64,000 nucleotides of DNA from Cryobacterium sp. PH29-G1 (GTDB lineage: Bacteria > Actinomycetota > Actinomycetes > Actinomycetales > Microbacteriaceae): the NCBI RefSeq assembly GCF_030063365.1, contig NZ_JASISY010000003.1:1-64000 (forward strand), given 5' to 3'. The notes below the pieces were generated by a model that was given only the letters and a program-made list of their open reading frames with translations, was not told where the DNA came from and searched no databases. Position numbers and translations under genes: made by a program. The stretch's first letter is position 1; the number at the start of each line of letters is the position of its first letter. This document shows positions 1 through 8,697 of this stretch, in pieces.

Positions 1-99
1 GAACTCGCGAAGTTCTGCCGACGATACCGGCCACCAACCATAGGCCGCATGAAAAGCAACGGCGCTGCCCTGCTGAGGAGTATCGCCGCGCTGGCTCAT
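1..99 (-). CDS. Partial CDS of unknown function, cut by left window edge
   Basis: An ATG at complement 97-99 opens a frame of 33 codons that runs without a stop to the window edge. The visible N-terminus begins MSQRGDTPQQGS and contains FHAAYGWW, which I do not recognise. Support for a real gene comes from the promoter: TACAAT lies exactly six bases before the ATG, and TCGACT lies 17 bases further up, the arrangement of a leaderless actinobacterial gene. It is divergent from nothing nearby and heads out of the window. Function cannot be assigned. Confidence 0.55.
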   Translation of the reverse strand, partial: MSQRGDTPQQGSAVAFHAAYGWWPVSSAELREF

Positions 100-105
100 G
101 GTTTC

Positions 106-134
106 ATTGTACCAAAACCACGCACCACAGTCGA
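106..134 (-). promoter_or_regulatory. Promoter of the left-edge gene (leaderless)
   Basis: Read on the minus strand: -35 TCGACT (129-134), 17-base spacer, -10 TACAAT (106-111), then six bases to the ATG. The predicted transcript would begin at or next to the start codon. Confidence 0.5.
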
Positions 135-287
135 GGGAATCTCAGATATTCTGGGAAATCTGCGCGAAGTTATATTCGAGCGCCGCGGTAATGTTTTCGA
201 GGCGATTCGAGCCCTTCGACCTTCGGTCGTCGGGCGAGCTCGCCGAGACCCGAAGTATCGACGGGCTCGCCCGACGGGCACAGCGAA

Positions 288-1808
288 CTACCCGCGGCGC
301 GAACCGAGGCTCTCGAGCAGGCGCTCCTCGGCGTCGTGACCGGGCGCGATTCCGCCCGGAATGCGCAGGTAAAAGAACACACCGCCGACCCACCACAGAC
401 CGAACAACAACCAGGGTTCGACTGACAGGGCCGCGGGCATCCCCGGCAGGTACAGGCTGAGAAGGGCCAGGCAGAGCGCGGCCGCGGCGACGCCGATCAC
501 GATTCCACCGTTGCCCTTGCCGCCAATGCGCAGCGGGCGGTCCATTTTCGGTTCGCGACGGCGAAGCATCACGAAGGCGATGGCAACCAGAATGTAGGCG
601 ATGACAATGCTGGGGGCACCTGAGTCCACGAGCCAGCCGAGCATCTGCGTGCCGAAGAACGGAGCCAGGAATGACAACGCGCCGATGAAGTACAGGGCGT
701 TGGTGGGCGTACGAAACTTGGGGTGCAGCTTGCCGAACCAGCCCGGCAGCATGCCGGAACGCGCCATCGAGAACATGAGGCGCGAGGCCCCGAGCAGCAA
801 CGAGTTCCACGAGGTCAGGATTCCGGCGATTCCACCGGCGATGAGCACCTTCGCCATGACGTCACTGCCGAACAAGGCGCCCATGGCGTCCGCTGTGGCA
901 ATGTCGGTCTGTCCGATATCGGAGGCCGACATCGACGACGAGGTGGTCAGCACGATCATGACATACCAGATGGTCGCGAGAATGACGGCGATGACGACAA
1001 GCTTGCCGATCTGGCGCGGTGCCACGTTGACTTCTTCGGCGGACTGCGGAATGACGTCAAAGCCCACAAACAGGAAGGGCACGACGACCAACACCGCGAA
1101 GAACCCGCCCATGCCACCGGTGAAGAACGGCTGCATGTGCGTGGTCGAACCGCCGGTGAACGAGCCGAACACGAGCATAGCCCCGATGATCAGCAGAAAT
1201 AGCACCACGAAGGTCTGCACGACACCGGCAAGCTTGACACCGCGGATGTTGATACCCGTGATCACGACGGCCGCCACGGCGCCCACCAGAGCCCACGTCA
1301 AATACACCTGCTCACCGGCAATCTGCCAGATTGGGATGTGACTCAGGTCGGTAAAGAGATAACCGGCCGTGCGCGGTAGCGCGACAGCCTCGAACGCGAC
1401 GATGGTGACGTAGCCACCGGTGATCGCCCACGATCCGATGAATGACCAGCGCGGCCCCATGGCGCGCAGCAAAAAGTTGTGTTCACCACCGGCCTTGGGC
1501 ATGGCGGCGGTCAACTCGGCGTAGGTGAGGCCGACGATGCCCATGATGACGCCACCGGCGATCATGGCGGTGACGGCGCCCATCGTGCCGGCTTCGTTGA
1601 TCCAGCCGCCGGTCAACACGACCCAGCCAAAGCCGATCATGGCTCCGAATCCGAGGGCAAGCGCATCTCGATTTCCGAGCACTTTCAGCAAGGATGGTGC
1701 GTGGTGGTGATGCGTGGTATTGATGGTGTCCCCATTTTTGTGTCGGCTCGCATCAACGCTGATAGGACGCCGGATGGTGCGCTGGCGACGAGCCGATCGG
1801 CCCGTCAC
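288..1808 (-). CDS. APC-superfamily amino acid permease
   Basis: A 506-residue integral membrane protein with about 12 hydrophobic segments. The first helix carries the APC hallmark GFGAMIGFGWVVLTGGW, followed by a helix with GIVGLTYAELTAAMPKAGGE, the typical consensus region of amino acid/polyamine permeases. It should import amino acids or amines by secondary transport; the substrate is not predictable. Start choice is weak: the only upstream in-frame start is GTG at 1808 without a clear ribosome binding site. The true start may lie nearer the HHHHAPSLLKVLGN stretch (about residue 36), where a GGGGA precedes an ATC codon, or at a TTG just after. The His tract HHHH near the N-terminus is unusual. 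Confidence 0.88.
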   Translation of the reverse strand: MTGRSARRQRTIRRPISVDASRHKNGDTINTTHHHHAPSLLKVLGNRDALALGFGAMIGFGWVVLTGGWINEAGTMGAVTAMIAGGVIMGIVGLTYAELTAAMPKAGGEHNFLLRAMGPRWSFIGSWAITGGYVTIVAFEAVALPRTAGYLFTDLSHIPIWQIAGEQVYLTWALVGAVAAVVITGINIRGVKLAGVVQTFVVLFLLIIGAMLVFGSFTGGSTTHMQPFFTGGMGGFFAVLVVVPFLFVGFDVIPQSAEEVNVAPRQIGKLVVIAVILATIWYVMIVLTTSSSMSASDIGQTDIATADAMGALFGSDVMAKVLIAGGIAGILTSWNSLLLGASRLMFSMARSGMLPGWFGKLHPKFRTPTNALYFIGALSFLAPFFGTQMLGWLVDSGAPSIVIAYILVAIAFVMLRRREPKMDRPLRIGGKGNGGIVIGVAAAALCLALLSLYLPGMPAALSVEPWLLFGLWWVGGVFFYLRIPGGIAPGHDAEERLLESLGSRRG

Positions 1809-1881
1809 GCTTCGCGCGTTCAGGTTGTCAGTCTGTCACCTCAGGGGGGGCGCACGTCACTCCGGGGTCATTCCGGCAACG

Positions 1882-2718
1882 CTACCCGCGGCCGATCCAC
1901 CGGTCCATTGACCGGTACACACCGAAAACCCGCCCGGCGACGGCATCCCACACGATTAACGGCAGTACGCCGCGCAGCACCTTGGAGAGGTGCACCGTCC
2001 AGGGCAGCAGAAGCTGCGGCGTGCCAGCGAGCATCGCCCGCCAGACCCGGTCAACCACGTATTCCGGGGTCATCAGCGGAGTGAGAAGCGGGCCGCGAGC
2101 ACCCGCGAACATTCCGGTGTCGATGTAGCTGGGGCACACCGTGGTCACCTTGACGTAGCCGTGCCCCTGCTGCACCAGTTCGAGCCGCAACGAATCGCTC
2201 CAGCCGATCAGTGCCGCTTTCGACGCGGCATAGACACTCATCCGCGGGTTACTGAGGGTGCCGGCGGCCGACGCGATGTTCACGATGCGTGACTCGCGGT
2301 ATCCGCTCGCAATCATCGCCGGCAGGAACTCGCGGGTGATGTACATCGGCGCGAGCGCGTTGATCTGCATCGTCGGGCGGGTGTCGGCGCCGTTGTCGTG
2401 CTCCCAAAAGTACTTGCCCCGAACGATTCCGGCGTTGTTGATGACCACATCGGGATCGCCGATCTCGGTGCGTACCCGCTGCGCGGTCTGCGCGATGGCA
2501 CCCAGATCGGCGATATCAACGACGTACGGCGCAACCTGCGTGCGCCCATTCGAGCGTTCGGTGAGAATGGCGGCAGTCGCGGCGAGCGCGGCGCCGTCAC
2601 GGTCCCAGAGAATGACAGTTTTCGCCCCCTCCGCGACGGCGCGTTCGGCATATAGACGGCCCATTCCCATGGCGGCTCCGGTAATCAGCACGCGGGCTCC
2701 GGCGACGGTTCGACTCAT
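1882..2718 (-). CDS. SDR-family NAD(P)-dependent oxidoreductase
   Basis: A 278-residue classical short-chain dehydrogenase. The Rossmann nucleotide-binding motif TGAAMGMG is at residues 14-21, NNAG at 94-97, the catalytic Ser is S150 (IVNIAS) and the catalytic pair is Y163/K167 (YAASK). The C-terminal 60 residues carry a hydrophobic stretch (LSKVLRGVLPLIVWDAVAG), as in SDRs that act on lipids or hydrophobic alcohols and associate with membranes; that is inference. The open frame extends further upstream, but the ATG at 2718 precedes the conserved start of the fold and has a CATGAT six bases upstream. Confidence 0.9.
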   Translation of the reverse strand: MSRTVAGARVLITGAAMGMGRLYAERAVAEGAKTVILWDRDGAALAATAAILTERSNGRTQVAPYVVDIADLGAIAQTAQRVRTEIGDPDVVINNAGIVRGKYFWEHDNGADTRPTMQINALAPMYITREFLPAMIASGYRESRIVNIASAAGTLSNPRMSVYAASKAALIGWSDSLRLELVQQGHGYVKVTTVCPSYIDTGMFAGARGPLLTPLMTPEYVVDRVWRAMLAGTPQLLLPWTVHLSKVLRGVLPLIVWDAVAGRVFGVYRSMDRWIGRG

Positions 2719-2805
2719 ACCCCCATCATGCCGCCTACGCGCACCGACCGGAGCGTTCCGCCACGGGACTACGCTCGATTTAGCGCGAGATTCGGGGAGG
2801 TGCGC

Positions 2806-3954
2806 ATGAACTTTCAGACCCTCGCGATTATCTCGGTGATCGCACTGCTCGGACCATTGCTCGCGACGCCGCGCCGCTGGAACATTCCCGTCGTCATCGG
2901 CCAGCTCGGTGCCGGCGTGATCGTCGGCCGAACCGGCTTCGGACTCATCGATGCCACCGACCCGACCCTGACGCTGCTCGCGGATATCGGATTCGCCCTG
3001 ATCATGTTCGTGGCCGGCACACACGTGCCGATTCGCTCCAGCGCGATCAGACCCGCCCTGTCGGCCGGCCTGGCGCGAGCGATACTCGTCACGGTGTCGG
3101 CCAGCGCCCTCGGCGTGGCTATCGCCCTCATTTTCGGCACCCAGCACGCTCCTCTCTATATAGTGTTGCTCGCTTCATCGTCGGCCGCGCTCGTGCTGCC
3201 GCTCATTCGCTCTCTCGGACTTCGCGGACGATGGATGCTCGAGCTCACCGCGCAGGTCGCCATCGCCGATATTGCGGCGATCGTGGCCCTGCCGCTCGCC
3301 ATCGATCCCCCGAACGCCGGCCGCGCCGCCCTCGGTGCGGCTCTGGTCGCAGCCCTGGCCGTTGCGCTCTATATTGTGTTGGCTTGGTTGGAACGCACTG
3401 GTTCCCGGCTGCGGCTGCACAAGCTTTCGGCGAATCGCAAATTCGCCCTGGAGCTGCGGATCCAGCTGGCGATCCTGTTCGCTCTCTCGGCCGTCGCCGT
3501 GTTCAGCCACGTCTCGGTCATGCTCGCCGGGTTCGCGTTCGGCCTCGCTGTGGCCGCGGTCGGCGAACCGCGCCGCCTCGCCCGCCAGCTGTTTGCCCTC
3601 GCTGAGGGGTTCTTCGGACCGCTCTTCTTCGTCTGGCTCGGCGCTTCGCTCGCGCTGCGCGACCTCGCCGAGCACCCACAGATGATTGCACTCGGCCTCG
3701 CGCTCGGTCTGGCAACCCTGCTCACCCACGCGACGACCCGCGTGCTCGGCCTCCCGTTGTCCTTCGGCCTGTTGTCGGCCGCCCAACTCGGCATTCCGAT
3801 CGCGGCCGCAACTATTGGCACCCAGCTGCAGGTGCTCGTCCCCGGCGAGGCCGCCGCCCTGCTGCTCGGTGCACTCGTGACCATCGCGGTGACCGCGGCG
3901 GCAAGCGGATGGGCGCAGCCGCGCGCGGCATCCGTTGAGAAGGATTTGGCTTAG
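2806..3954 (+). CDS. CPA2-type monovalent cation:proton antiporter (KefB/NapA-like)
   Basis: A 382-residue polytopic membrane protein of about 11-12 helices. The N-terminal region, with RRWNIPVVIGQLGAGVIVGRTGFGLID, matches the first-repeat region of Na+/H+ exchanger domain proteins (cation:proton antiporter 2). It ends at the membrane domain with no RCK/TrkA-N tail, so it is not a full KefB/KefC. The ATG at 2806 has a strong GGGGAGG site six bases upstream; the open frame extends upstream, but without such a site. Its TAG stop overlaps the convergent stop of the next gene (TTAG at 3951-3954). Probable role is K+ or Na+/H+ exchange; ion specificity is unknown. Confidence 0.85.
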   Translation: MNFQTLAIISVIALLGPLLATPRRWNIPVVIGQLGAGVIVGRTGFGLIDATDPTLTLLADIGFALIMFVAGTHVPIRSSAIRPALSAGLARAILVTVSASALGVAIALIFGTQHAPLYIVLLASSSAALVLPLIRSLGLRGRWMLELTAQVAIADIAAIVALPLAIDPPNAGRAALGAALVAALAVALYIVLAWLERTGSRLRLHKLSANRKFALELRIQLAILFALSAVAVFSHVSVMLAGFAFGLAVAAVGEPRRLARQLFALAEGFFGPLFFVWLGASLALRDLAEHPQMIALGLALGLATLLTHATTRVLGLPLSFGLLSAAQLGIPIAAATIGTQLQVLVPGEAAALLLGALVTIAVTAAASGWAQPRAASVEKDLA

Positions 3955-4364
3955 AGGAACATCAGCACGATGCCGACGATGCCCGCCACGACGCCCAGGC
4001 CGAGCAGCACGATCCCGGTGAGGCGCAGCCCTTTACCGTCGTGTTCCGGGTCGTGAGTGCGGCAACGCTCGGGAGCTCGCCGGCGAAACCACAGTACGAC
4101 GTCAGTGCCGGGGGTGAGCAGGTGAGTCTCATGGGTGTCCGCCGGGCACTCGTGCACGTCACCGACGTTATCGAACCAGCGGATGACCGTGCCCGCGGCA
4201 GAGGCAGCAATCACGGCATGCGTTTTTACCCATTGGCCGCTGAAACCGCGCACGCCCAGTCCGACGATGAAGAGCGCAGCTCCCACGACCAGACCCACGA
4301 CGGTGAGGATTTCGGTGAGAATGCCGAAGAAGGAGATCGGATCCACGGGCCACCTCATACTCAT
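3951..4364 (-). CDS. DUF3592-like membrane protein
   Basis: About 137 residues. There is a transmembrane helix near the N-terminus (ILTVVGLVVGAALFIVGLG), a soluble middle with WVKTHAVIAASAAGTVIRWFDNVG and a C-terminal helix (LTGIVLLGLGVVAGIVGIVLMFL). Two helices flanking a small extracytoplasmic beta domain is the architecture of DUF3592 proteins. Function is unknown. The start is ambiguous: ATG at 4364, ATG at 4358 and a TTG at 4379 are all in frame. Its stop overlaps the convergent antiporter gene by three bases, so the two genes probably share the transcription-termination zone. Confidence 0.7.
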   Translation of the reverse strand: MSMRWPVDPISFFGILTEILTVVGLVVGAALFIVGLGVRGFSGQWVKTHAVIAASAAGTVIRWFDNVGDVHECPADTHETHLLTPGTDVVLWFRRRAPERCRTHDPEHDGKGLRLTGIVLLGLGVVAGIVGIVLMFL

Positions 4365-4431
4365 GCTCGGTGGCCCCAAATTGGACCGTCAAATCGATAG
4401 TATCGTTTGGTTTGGCGCAGAAGCTGCGCCG

Positions 4432-4437
4432 TATTAT
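4432..4437 (+). promoter_or_regulatory. -10 box TATTAT of the LLM oxidoreductase gene
   Basis: TATTAT is separated by six bases from the ATG at 4444, so the mRNA is predicted to be leaderless. The -35 region is not well conserved. Confidence 0.5.
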
Positions 4438-4443
4438 GGCCTG

Positions 4444-5436
4444 ATGAGATTCGGCCTGTTTATACCTCAAGGATGGCGCCACGATCTGGTCGGGATCGAG
4501 CCGGCTCAACAGTGGTCGACGATGAGCGGCCTCGCCGCACACGCCGATGCGGGGAGATGGGAATCGATCTGGGTTTACGACCACTTTCACACCGTGCCGG
4601 TGCCCAGCGAGCAAGCCACCCACGAGGCGTGGTCATTGATTTCCGCCTTCGCTGCCACCACCACCCGGGTGCGATTGGGCCAGATGTGCACCTGCATGAG
4701 CTACCGTAACCCGGGCTACCTGGCCAAGGTCGCCACCACGGCCGACATCATCTCGGGCGGACGCATCGAGATGGGTATCGGCGCGGGCTGGTACGAGCAC
4801 GAGTGGCGCGCCTTCGGCTACGGGTTTCCCCGTGCCGGCGAGCGTCTCGCCCGCCTCGATGAGGGCGTGCAAATTCTGAAGCAGGCCTGGACGACGGGCA
4901 CCGCCACCCTCGACGGCGAGCACTACCAAATGGATGGCGCCATCTTTCGGCCGCTGCCGCTGCAGCAGGGCGGCATTCCGATCTGGATCGCTGGTGGTGG
5001 CGAGAAGGTCACGCTGCGCATCGCTGCCCAGTACGCCGATTACACGAACTTCGACGGCTCGCCCGAGGGCTTCTCCCACAAGAGCACGCTGCTGGCGGCG
5101 CACTGCGTGACCCAGGGCACCGACTTCGAAGCGATCACCCGGTCGGCCAACTACAACACGGTAATCGGTGCAACGGAGGCGGAGGTCGCCGACCGCCTGG
5201 ACGCGATCGAAGCGCGGGTAACTCCCTACCTGGGAGTTACGGGCGCCGAGAAGTTCATGGCGGAGTATCGAAGCGGCACCGCCGCGGGCGTTGGCACGCC
5301 CGAACAAATCGTCGAGCGTCTCGGTGCGATGAATAAGCGCGGCCTCGGCTACGCCATCCACTACTTTCCCGAGGCGGCCTATGACCGCTCCGGCATCGAG
5401 CTGTTCGAACGCGAAGTGCTGCCCGCCCTGCAGTGA
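4444..5436 (+). CDS. LLM-class F420-dependent oxidoreductase
   Basis: A 330-residue luciferase-like monooxygenase-fold protein. It begins MRFGLFIPQGW, then WESIWVYDHF (residues 39-48) and GQMCTCMSYRNPGYLAKVATTADIISGGR (about 80-108), and the flavin/F420-site region GIGAGWYEHEW, the consensus blocks of F420-dependent LLM enzymes. It probably uses F420H2 for a redox step on an unknown small molecule in the cytoplasm. The open frame continues 103 codons upstream, but homology and the leaderless promoter fix the start at 4444. The following amidohydrolase is 45 bases downstream on the same strand, so the two may be co-transcribed. Confidence 0.88.
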   Translation: MRFGLFIPQGWRHDLVGIEPAQQWSTMSGLAAHADAGRWESIWVYDHFHTVPVPSEQATHEAWSLISAFAATTTRVRLGQMCTCMSYRNPGYLAKVATTADIISGGRIEMGIGAGWYEHEWRAFGYGFPRAGERLARLDEGVQILKQAWTTGTATLDGEHYQMDGAIFRPLPLQQGGIPIWIAGGGEKVTLRIAAQYADYTNFDGSPEGFSHKSTLLAAHCVTQGTDFEAITRSANYNTVIGATEAEVADRLDAIEARVTPYLGVTGAEKFMAEYRSGTAAGVGTPEQIVERLGAMNKRGLGYAIHYFPEAAYDRSGIELFEREVLPALQ

Positions 5437-5481
5437 TCCCCGAGCAATCACCGCCGAGGCCGGTCTGACACACTGGATTCA

Positions 5482-6375
5482 ATGAAGCTCACCGACAATG
5501 AGGTGCCGGCCTGGTGGCGCGGCCTTGGCCTGCCCGGACTGGTCGACCTGCACACGCATTTTCTCCCCGAGCGCATGTTGCGACGCGTCTGGGCGCACTT
5601 CGATGAGATCGAGCCGCTGATCGGCCATCAGTGGCCGATTCGGTATCGCGATGATCAGAACGCACGGCTGGCAACGATTCGCCGCCTCGGCGTGCGACGC
5701 TTCACCGCGCTGTCGTATGCGCATCGCCCCGGCATGGCGGCTTCGCTGACGGATTTCTCCCTCACTCTGGCCGAGGAGCACCCCGATTGCGTGCCGAGTG
5801 CCACGTTTTATCCCGAGGAGGGAGTGCTCGAGCAGGTGCAGTCGGCCCTGGACCGGGGCGCTCGGGTATTCAAAATTCACGCCCAAATCGGGGCATTCGA
5901 CCTGCGTGAGCCCGTCCTTGACCCGGTCTGGGGGTTGCTCGCCGACGCTGCGATTCCGGTCGTGATCCACGTCGGCAGCGGACCGGTGGCACGGCCGGGA
6001 ATCACCGGACCGGACAAGCTCGCGGGAGTACTGGCTCGGCATCCGCTCTTAACGGCCGTGGTCGCCCATTTGGGTGCCCCGGAATATGGCGAGTTTCTGG
6101 ATCTGGCCGAAAAATACCCCTGGGTGCACCTCGACACCACCATGGTATTCACCGATTTTTTCGAGCAACTCGCGCCGTTTGATCCGGCCTTGCTCTCCCG
6201 GCTGGCCGACCTGCCCGATCGAGTGGTGTTGGGCAGCGACTTTCCCAACATTCCCTATCCGTATGCGCACCAGCTTGAGTCGCTCGACCGCCTGCGAGAT
6301 TGGGAACCCCGGCTCGACGACAATTGGCTGCGCGCCGTCTGCTGGTACAACGGGCTGCGCCTGATCGGCGAATAG
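5482..6375 (+). CDS. Amidohydrolase-2 family metal-dependent hydrolase
   Basis: A 297-residue TIM-barrel hydrolase. Metal-ligand motifs are in the usual order: HxH at H24/H26 (VDLHTHFLP), K131 region (FKIHAQ), H163 (VIHVGSGP), H196 (VVAHLGAPEY) and D253 (VLGSDFP). This is the amidohydrolase-2 (ACMSD/isoprenoid-hydrolase-like) layout, so it should carry a divalent metal and perform hydrolysis or decarboxylation; the substrate is unknown. Length is normal for the family. There is no obvious ribosome binding site before the ATG at 5482. It follows the LLM oxidoreductase closely, which suggests a shared catabolic role, by inference only. Confidence 0.85.
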   Translation: MKLTDNEVPAWWRGLGLPGLVDLHTHFLPERMLRRVWAHFDEIEPLIGHQWPIRYRDDQNARLATIRRLGVRRFTALSYAHRPGMAASLTDFSLTLAEEHPDCVPSATFYPEEGVLEQVQSALDRGARVFKIHAQIGAFDLREPVLDPVWGLLADAAIPVVIHVGSGPVARPGITGPDKLAGVLARHPLLTAVVAHLGAPEYGEFLDLAEKYPWVHLDTTMVFTDFFEQLAPFDPALLSRLADLPDRVVLGSDFPNIPYPYAHQLESLDRLRDWEPRLDDNWLRAVCWYNGLRLIGE

Positions 6376-6572
6376 ACCGCCGGCTGCCCGAAATGAAAGC
6401 GTGCGCAGAATGAGTGCCACGAATAGCGATTCTCAGCGCTAAAACCCGGTCAGAGCCAGCATTCGTTGCGAATTTTTGCAAGAAAACGCCGCGCACAGCC
6501 CGATATTCTGAAGGCACGCTTTGGCGTGTACGCCCGCCGCGACCGCGGCACTCACGAGAACGGGAGGTTCCC

Positions 6573-7982
6573 ATGTCGATATCTGTTGAAAAAACACACG
6601 TAGCTAACGCTCTGGTCGGTGAGCCCGAGGTTCTCGAGGACGGCGGCAGTCCCCTCGCGCAGCACCCCGCCTGGCTGAGCCTGAAGGCCGCAGCGACAGC
6701 ACTGCAGGGTCTGCAGGCACAGGACGGGTCCATCACAGATACCGAACGACACGCGGATGCCGCGGCATCCGTTTCGCTGATCACCGCAGCGGTTAAAGAG
6801 CTCGCGCCAGAGTTTGCGCACGATGTCGCTTATCTGGCGGCCCTGACCGTGGATTTCGACCGCTGGGTCTCCGACAGCTTCGGCGTGCCCGACTTCTACG
6901 ACTCCCTGATGGCCTTTCAGCCGCAGCAACACCGGGTGAACGGGCTACGGCACCTCGTGGTCTTTCCGATGTACACCCAGAACGGCAGTGCCAATCGCTT
7001 GGTCGAAGCCGTGCTGATCGAGGTCATCTGGCCGGAATTCATCGGCGAACTCGAAGCCGGCTATACGAACAAACTGTTCGTTCCGATTCGTTTTCTCGAC
7101 TTCACCGCCGGCTATGACACCAACTCGGCCGTCTTGTTCCCCGAAACGGTCGCGATGCGACAGATTCCCACGTTTACCTGGGGGGCGATCTTCGCCGACC
7201 GCGAAGCCGCCCGTTTTCGCCGGGTCGTGCGTGCTGCCGCCCAGATCACTCGGCTTGAACTGCCCGCCGACGCGGCCCTGCTGCTCGACGACCAGCAACT
7301 GACCGAAGAGACCTTCGTGATGTGGGATCTCATTCACGACCGCACGCACATGCGCGGGGATCTGCCGTTCGATCCGTTCATGATCAAGCAACGCATGCCG
7401 TTCTTCCTCTATTCGCTCGAGGAATTGCGTTGCGACCTCACCGCTTTTCGCGAGTCTGTCACGATCGAACGCAGCGAGCTGGCCAGTCCTGAGGCGCGTC
7501 GGCACGCGAAACTGGTGCAGTACGCGGTCATCTTCGACCGCATCTTTCGGTTTGCCATCACCGGCAACCGGGTGCGCAACTATGACGGTCTCGGCGGACA
7601 GCTGTTGTTCGCCTGGATGCACCAGCACGGCGTGCTGCACTGGACCGACACCCGGCTCACCTTCGATTGGGAAGCCGTACCCGAGGTTGTCATTGCCCTC
7701 GGAACGCAGATCGACGAGCTGTACTGGGCTTCGATCGACCGACCCAAGAAGGCGCACTGGCTGGCAGCCTACGAGATGATCTCGAAGACCCTCACCCCGA
7801 ACCCGGCGTCGAGCTGGGCGCGCGGGCTGCCGCTCGAAATACTCGCCGGAGCGCCCAAGGGCTATACCGATCAGGTTCTCGACGACGAATTTCCGCTGTC
7901 GATGTTCTTCGAAGCGCTCGAAAAGAAGATGCGTGCGGTCATCGACTCGACGGCCGGCATCACCGGAAGCGCGGTCGACTAA
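6573..7982 (+). CDS. DUF6421 family protein
   Basis: A 469-residue soluble protein without signal peptide or membrane helices. It resembles the actinobacterial family annotated DUF6421, recalled from memory rather than searched. Conserved-looking blocks are VFPMYTQNGS (about 129-138), a central FVMWDLIHDRTHMRGDLPFDPF and the motif FAITGNRVRNYDGLGGQLLFAWMHQHGVLHWTD. The paired His/Asp residues (HDRTHMRGD) could bind a metal, but that is speculation. The ATG at 6573 has GGGAGG five bases upstream. The stop TAA overlaps the ATG of the following SDR by one base (TAATG), so the two are translationally coupled and probably work together. Confidence 0.72.
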   Translation: MSISVEKTHVANALVGEPEVLEDGGSPLAQHPAWLSLKAAATALQGLQAQDGSITDTERHADAAASVSLITAAVKELAPEFAHDVAYLAALTVDFDRWVSDSFGVPDFYDSLMAFQPQQHRVNGLRHLVVFPMYTQNGSANRLVEAVLIEVIWPEFIGELEAGYTNKLFVPIRFLDFTAGYDTNSAVLFPETVAMRQIPTFTWGAIFADREAARFRRVVRAAAQITRLELPADAALLLDDQQLTEETFVMWDLIHDRTHMRGDLPFDPFMIKQRMPFFLYSLEELRCDLTAFRESVTIERSELASPEARRHAKLVQYAVIFDRIFRFAITGNRVRNYDGLGGQLLFAWMHQHGVLHWTDTRLTFDWEAVPEVVIALGTQIDELYWASIDRPKKAHWLAAYEMISKTLTPNPASSWARGLPLEILAGAPKGYTDQVLDDEFPLSMFFEALEKKMRAVIDSTAGITGSAVD

Positions 7983-8647
7983 TGAGCGTCAGTCCGGCCG
8001 TCGCCGGCCGCACCGTGCTGATCGCCGGCGCGACCAGCACGGCCGGGCTGGCGGTCGCTGCATCGCTGGCGGATGCCGGCGCACACGTCTCCGCCGTCGG
8101 CTCCAACCTCGCCCGCCTCCAGTCGGTGCTGGCAGTGGCACCCGGCGCCGCGCTCTACGAGTGCGACCTCACCGACTTTGGGGCGGTGACCTCGCTGGCC
8201 GGGGCGATCGGCCCCATTGACGGGCTGATTCACCTGGTGGGCGGATGGCGCGGCGGCGGCGGTCTCGCCGGCCAGACCGACGAGGACTGGGATTTTCTGC
8301 ACTCCCATGTGGTCACCACGCTGCGCAACACCACTCGGGCGTTCAACGCCGACCTGCTCGCCTCGTCGGCCGGTCGGCTGGCAATTGTGTCGAGCGTATC
8401 GGTGGACCGCCCCACTCCCGGCGGGGCGAACTACGCTGCGGCGAAGTCCGCGGCCGAGACGTGGGTGCGCGCGGTCGGGCACGGGTTTGCGAAAGCCGGC
8501 GATACCGCCGCGGCCACAATTTTTGTCGTGCGTTCGCTCGACGGTCTCGAGGGCGAGTTGGCGGGGCGTGTGGCGGGGCTGTGGGATGAGTCGGCAGCAT
8601 CCGCTCCTCTCGCCCGGATCGTGCTCGCGCCGAACCCGGCCGAGTAA
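7982..8647 (+). CDS. SDR-family oxidoreductase coupled to DUF6421
   Basis: A 221-residue short-chain dehydrogenase. The nucleotide-binding loop is atypical (AGATSTAGLAVA rather than TGxxxGxG). The expected NNAG is replaced by LVGGWRGGGG, while SSVS and YAAAK keep the catalytic Ser, Tyr and Lys. The stop of DUF6421 overlaps its ATG, so the two are co-translated. Together with the altered nucleotide-binding and NNAG motifs, this points to a specialised partner enzyme of the DUF6421 protein rather than a generic SDR; the reaction is unknown. Confidence 0.85.
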   Translation: MSVSPAVAGRTVLIAGATSTAGLAVAASLADAGAHVSAVGSNLARLQSVLAVAPGAALYECDLTDFGAVTSLAGAIGPIDGLIHLVGGWRGGGGLAGQTDEDWDFLHSHVVTTLRNTTRAFNADLLASSAGRLAIVSSVSVDRPTPGGANYAAAKSAAETWVRAVGHGFAKAGDTAAATIFVVRSLDGLEGELAGRVAGLWDESAASAPLARIVLAPNPAE

Positions 8648-8662
8648 CACCGGTACCGATTG

Positions 8663-8691
8663 CCGACACCGCAGCGGGGGCACGCTACCGT
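8663..8691 (+). promoter_or_regulatory. Promoter of the kinase-regulator-ABC operon (leaderless)
   Basis: -35-like CCGACA (8663-8668), 17-base spacer, -10 TACCGT (8686-8691), then six bases to the ATG at 8698. A leaderless start is predicted for the histidine kinase. Confidence 0.5.
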
Positions 8692-8697
8692 GGGGGC

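Noticed and set aside
49..460. Small open frames between the left-edge gene and the permease gene
   Set aside because: They have Arg/Ser/Pro-rich translations, lack ribosome binding sites and match the antisense of the permease C-terminus.
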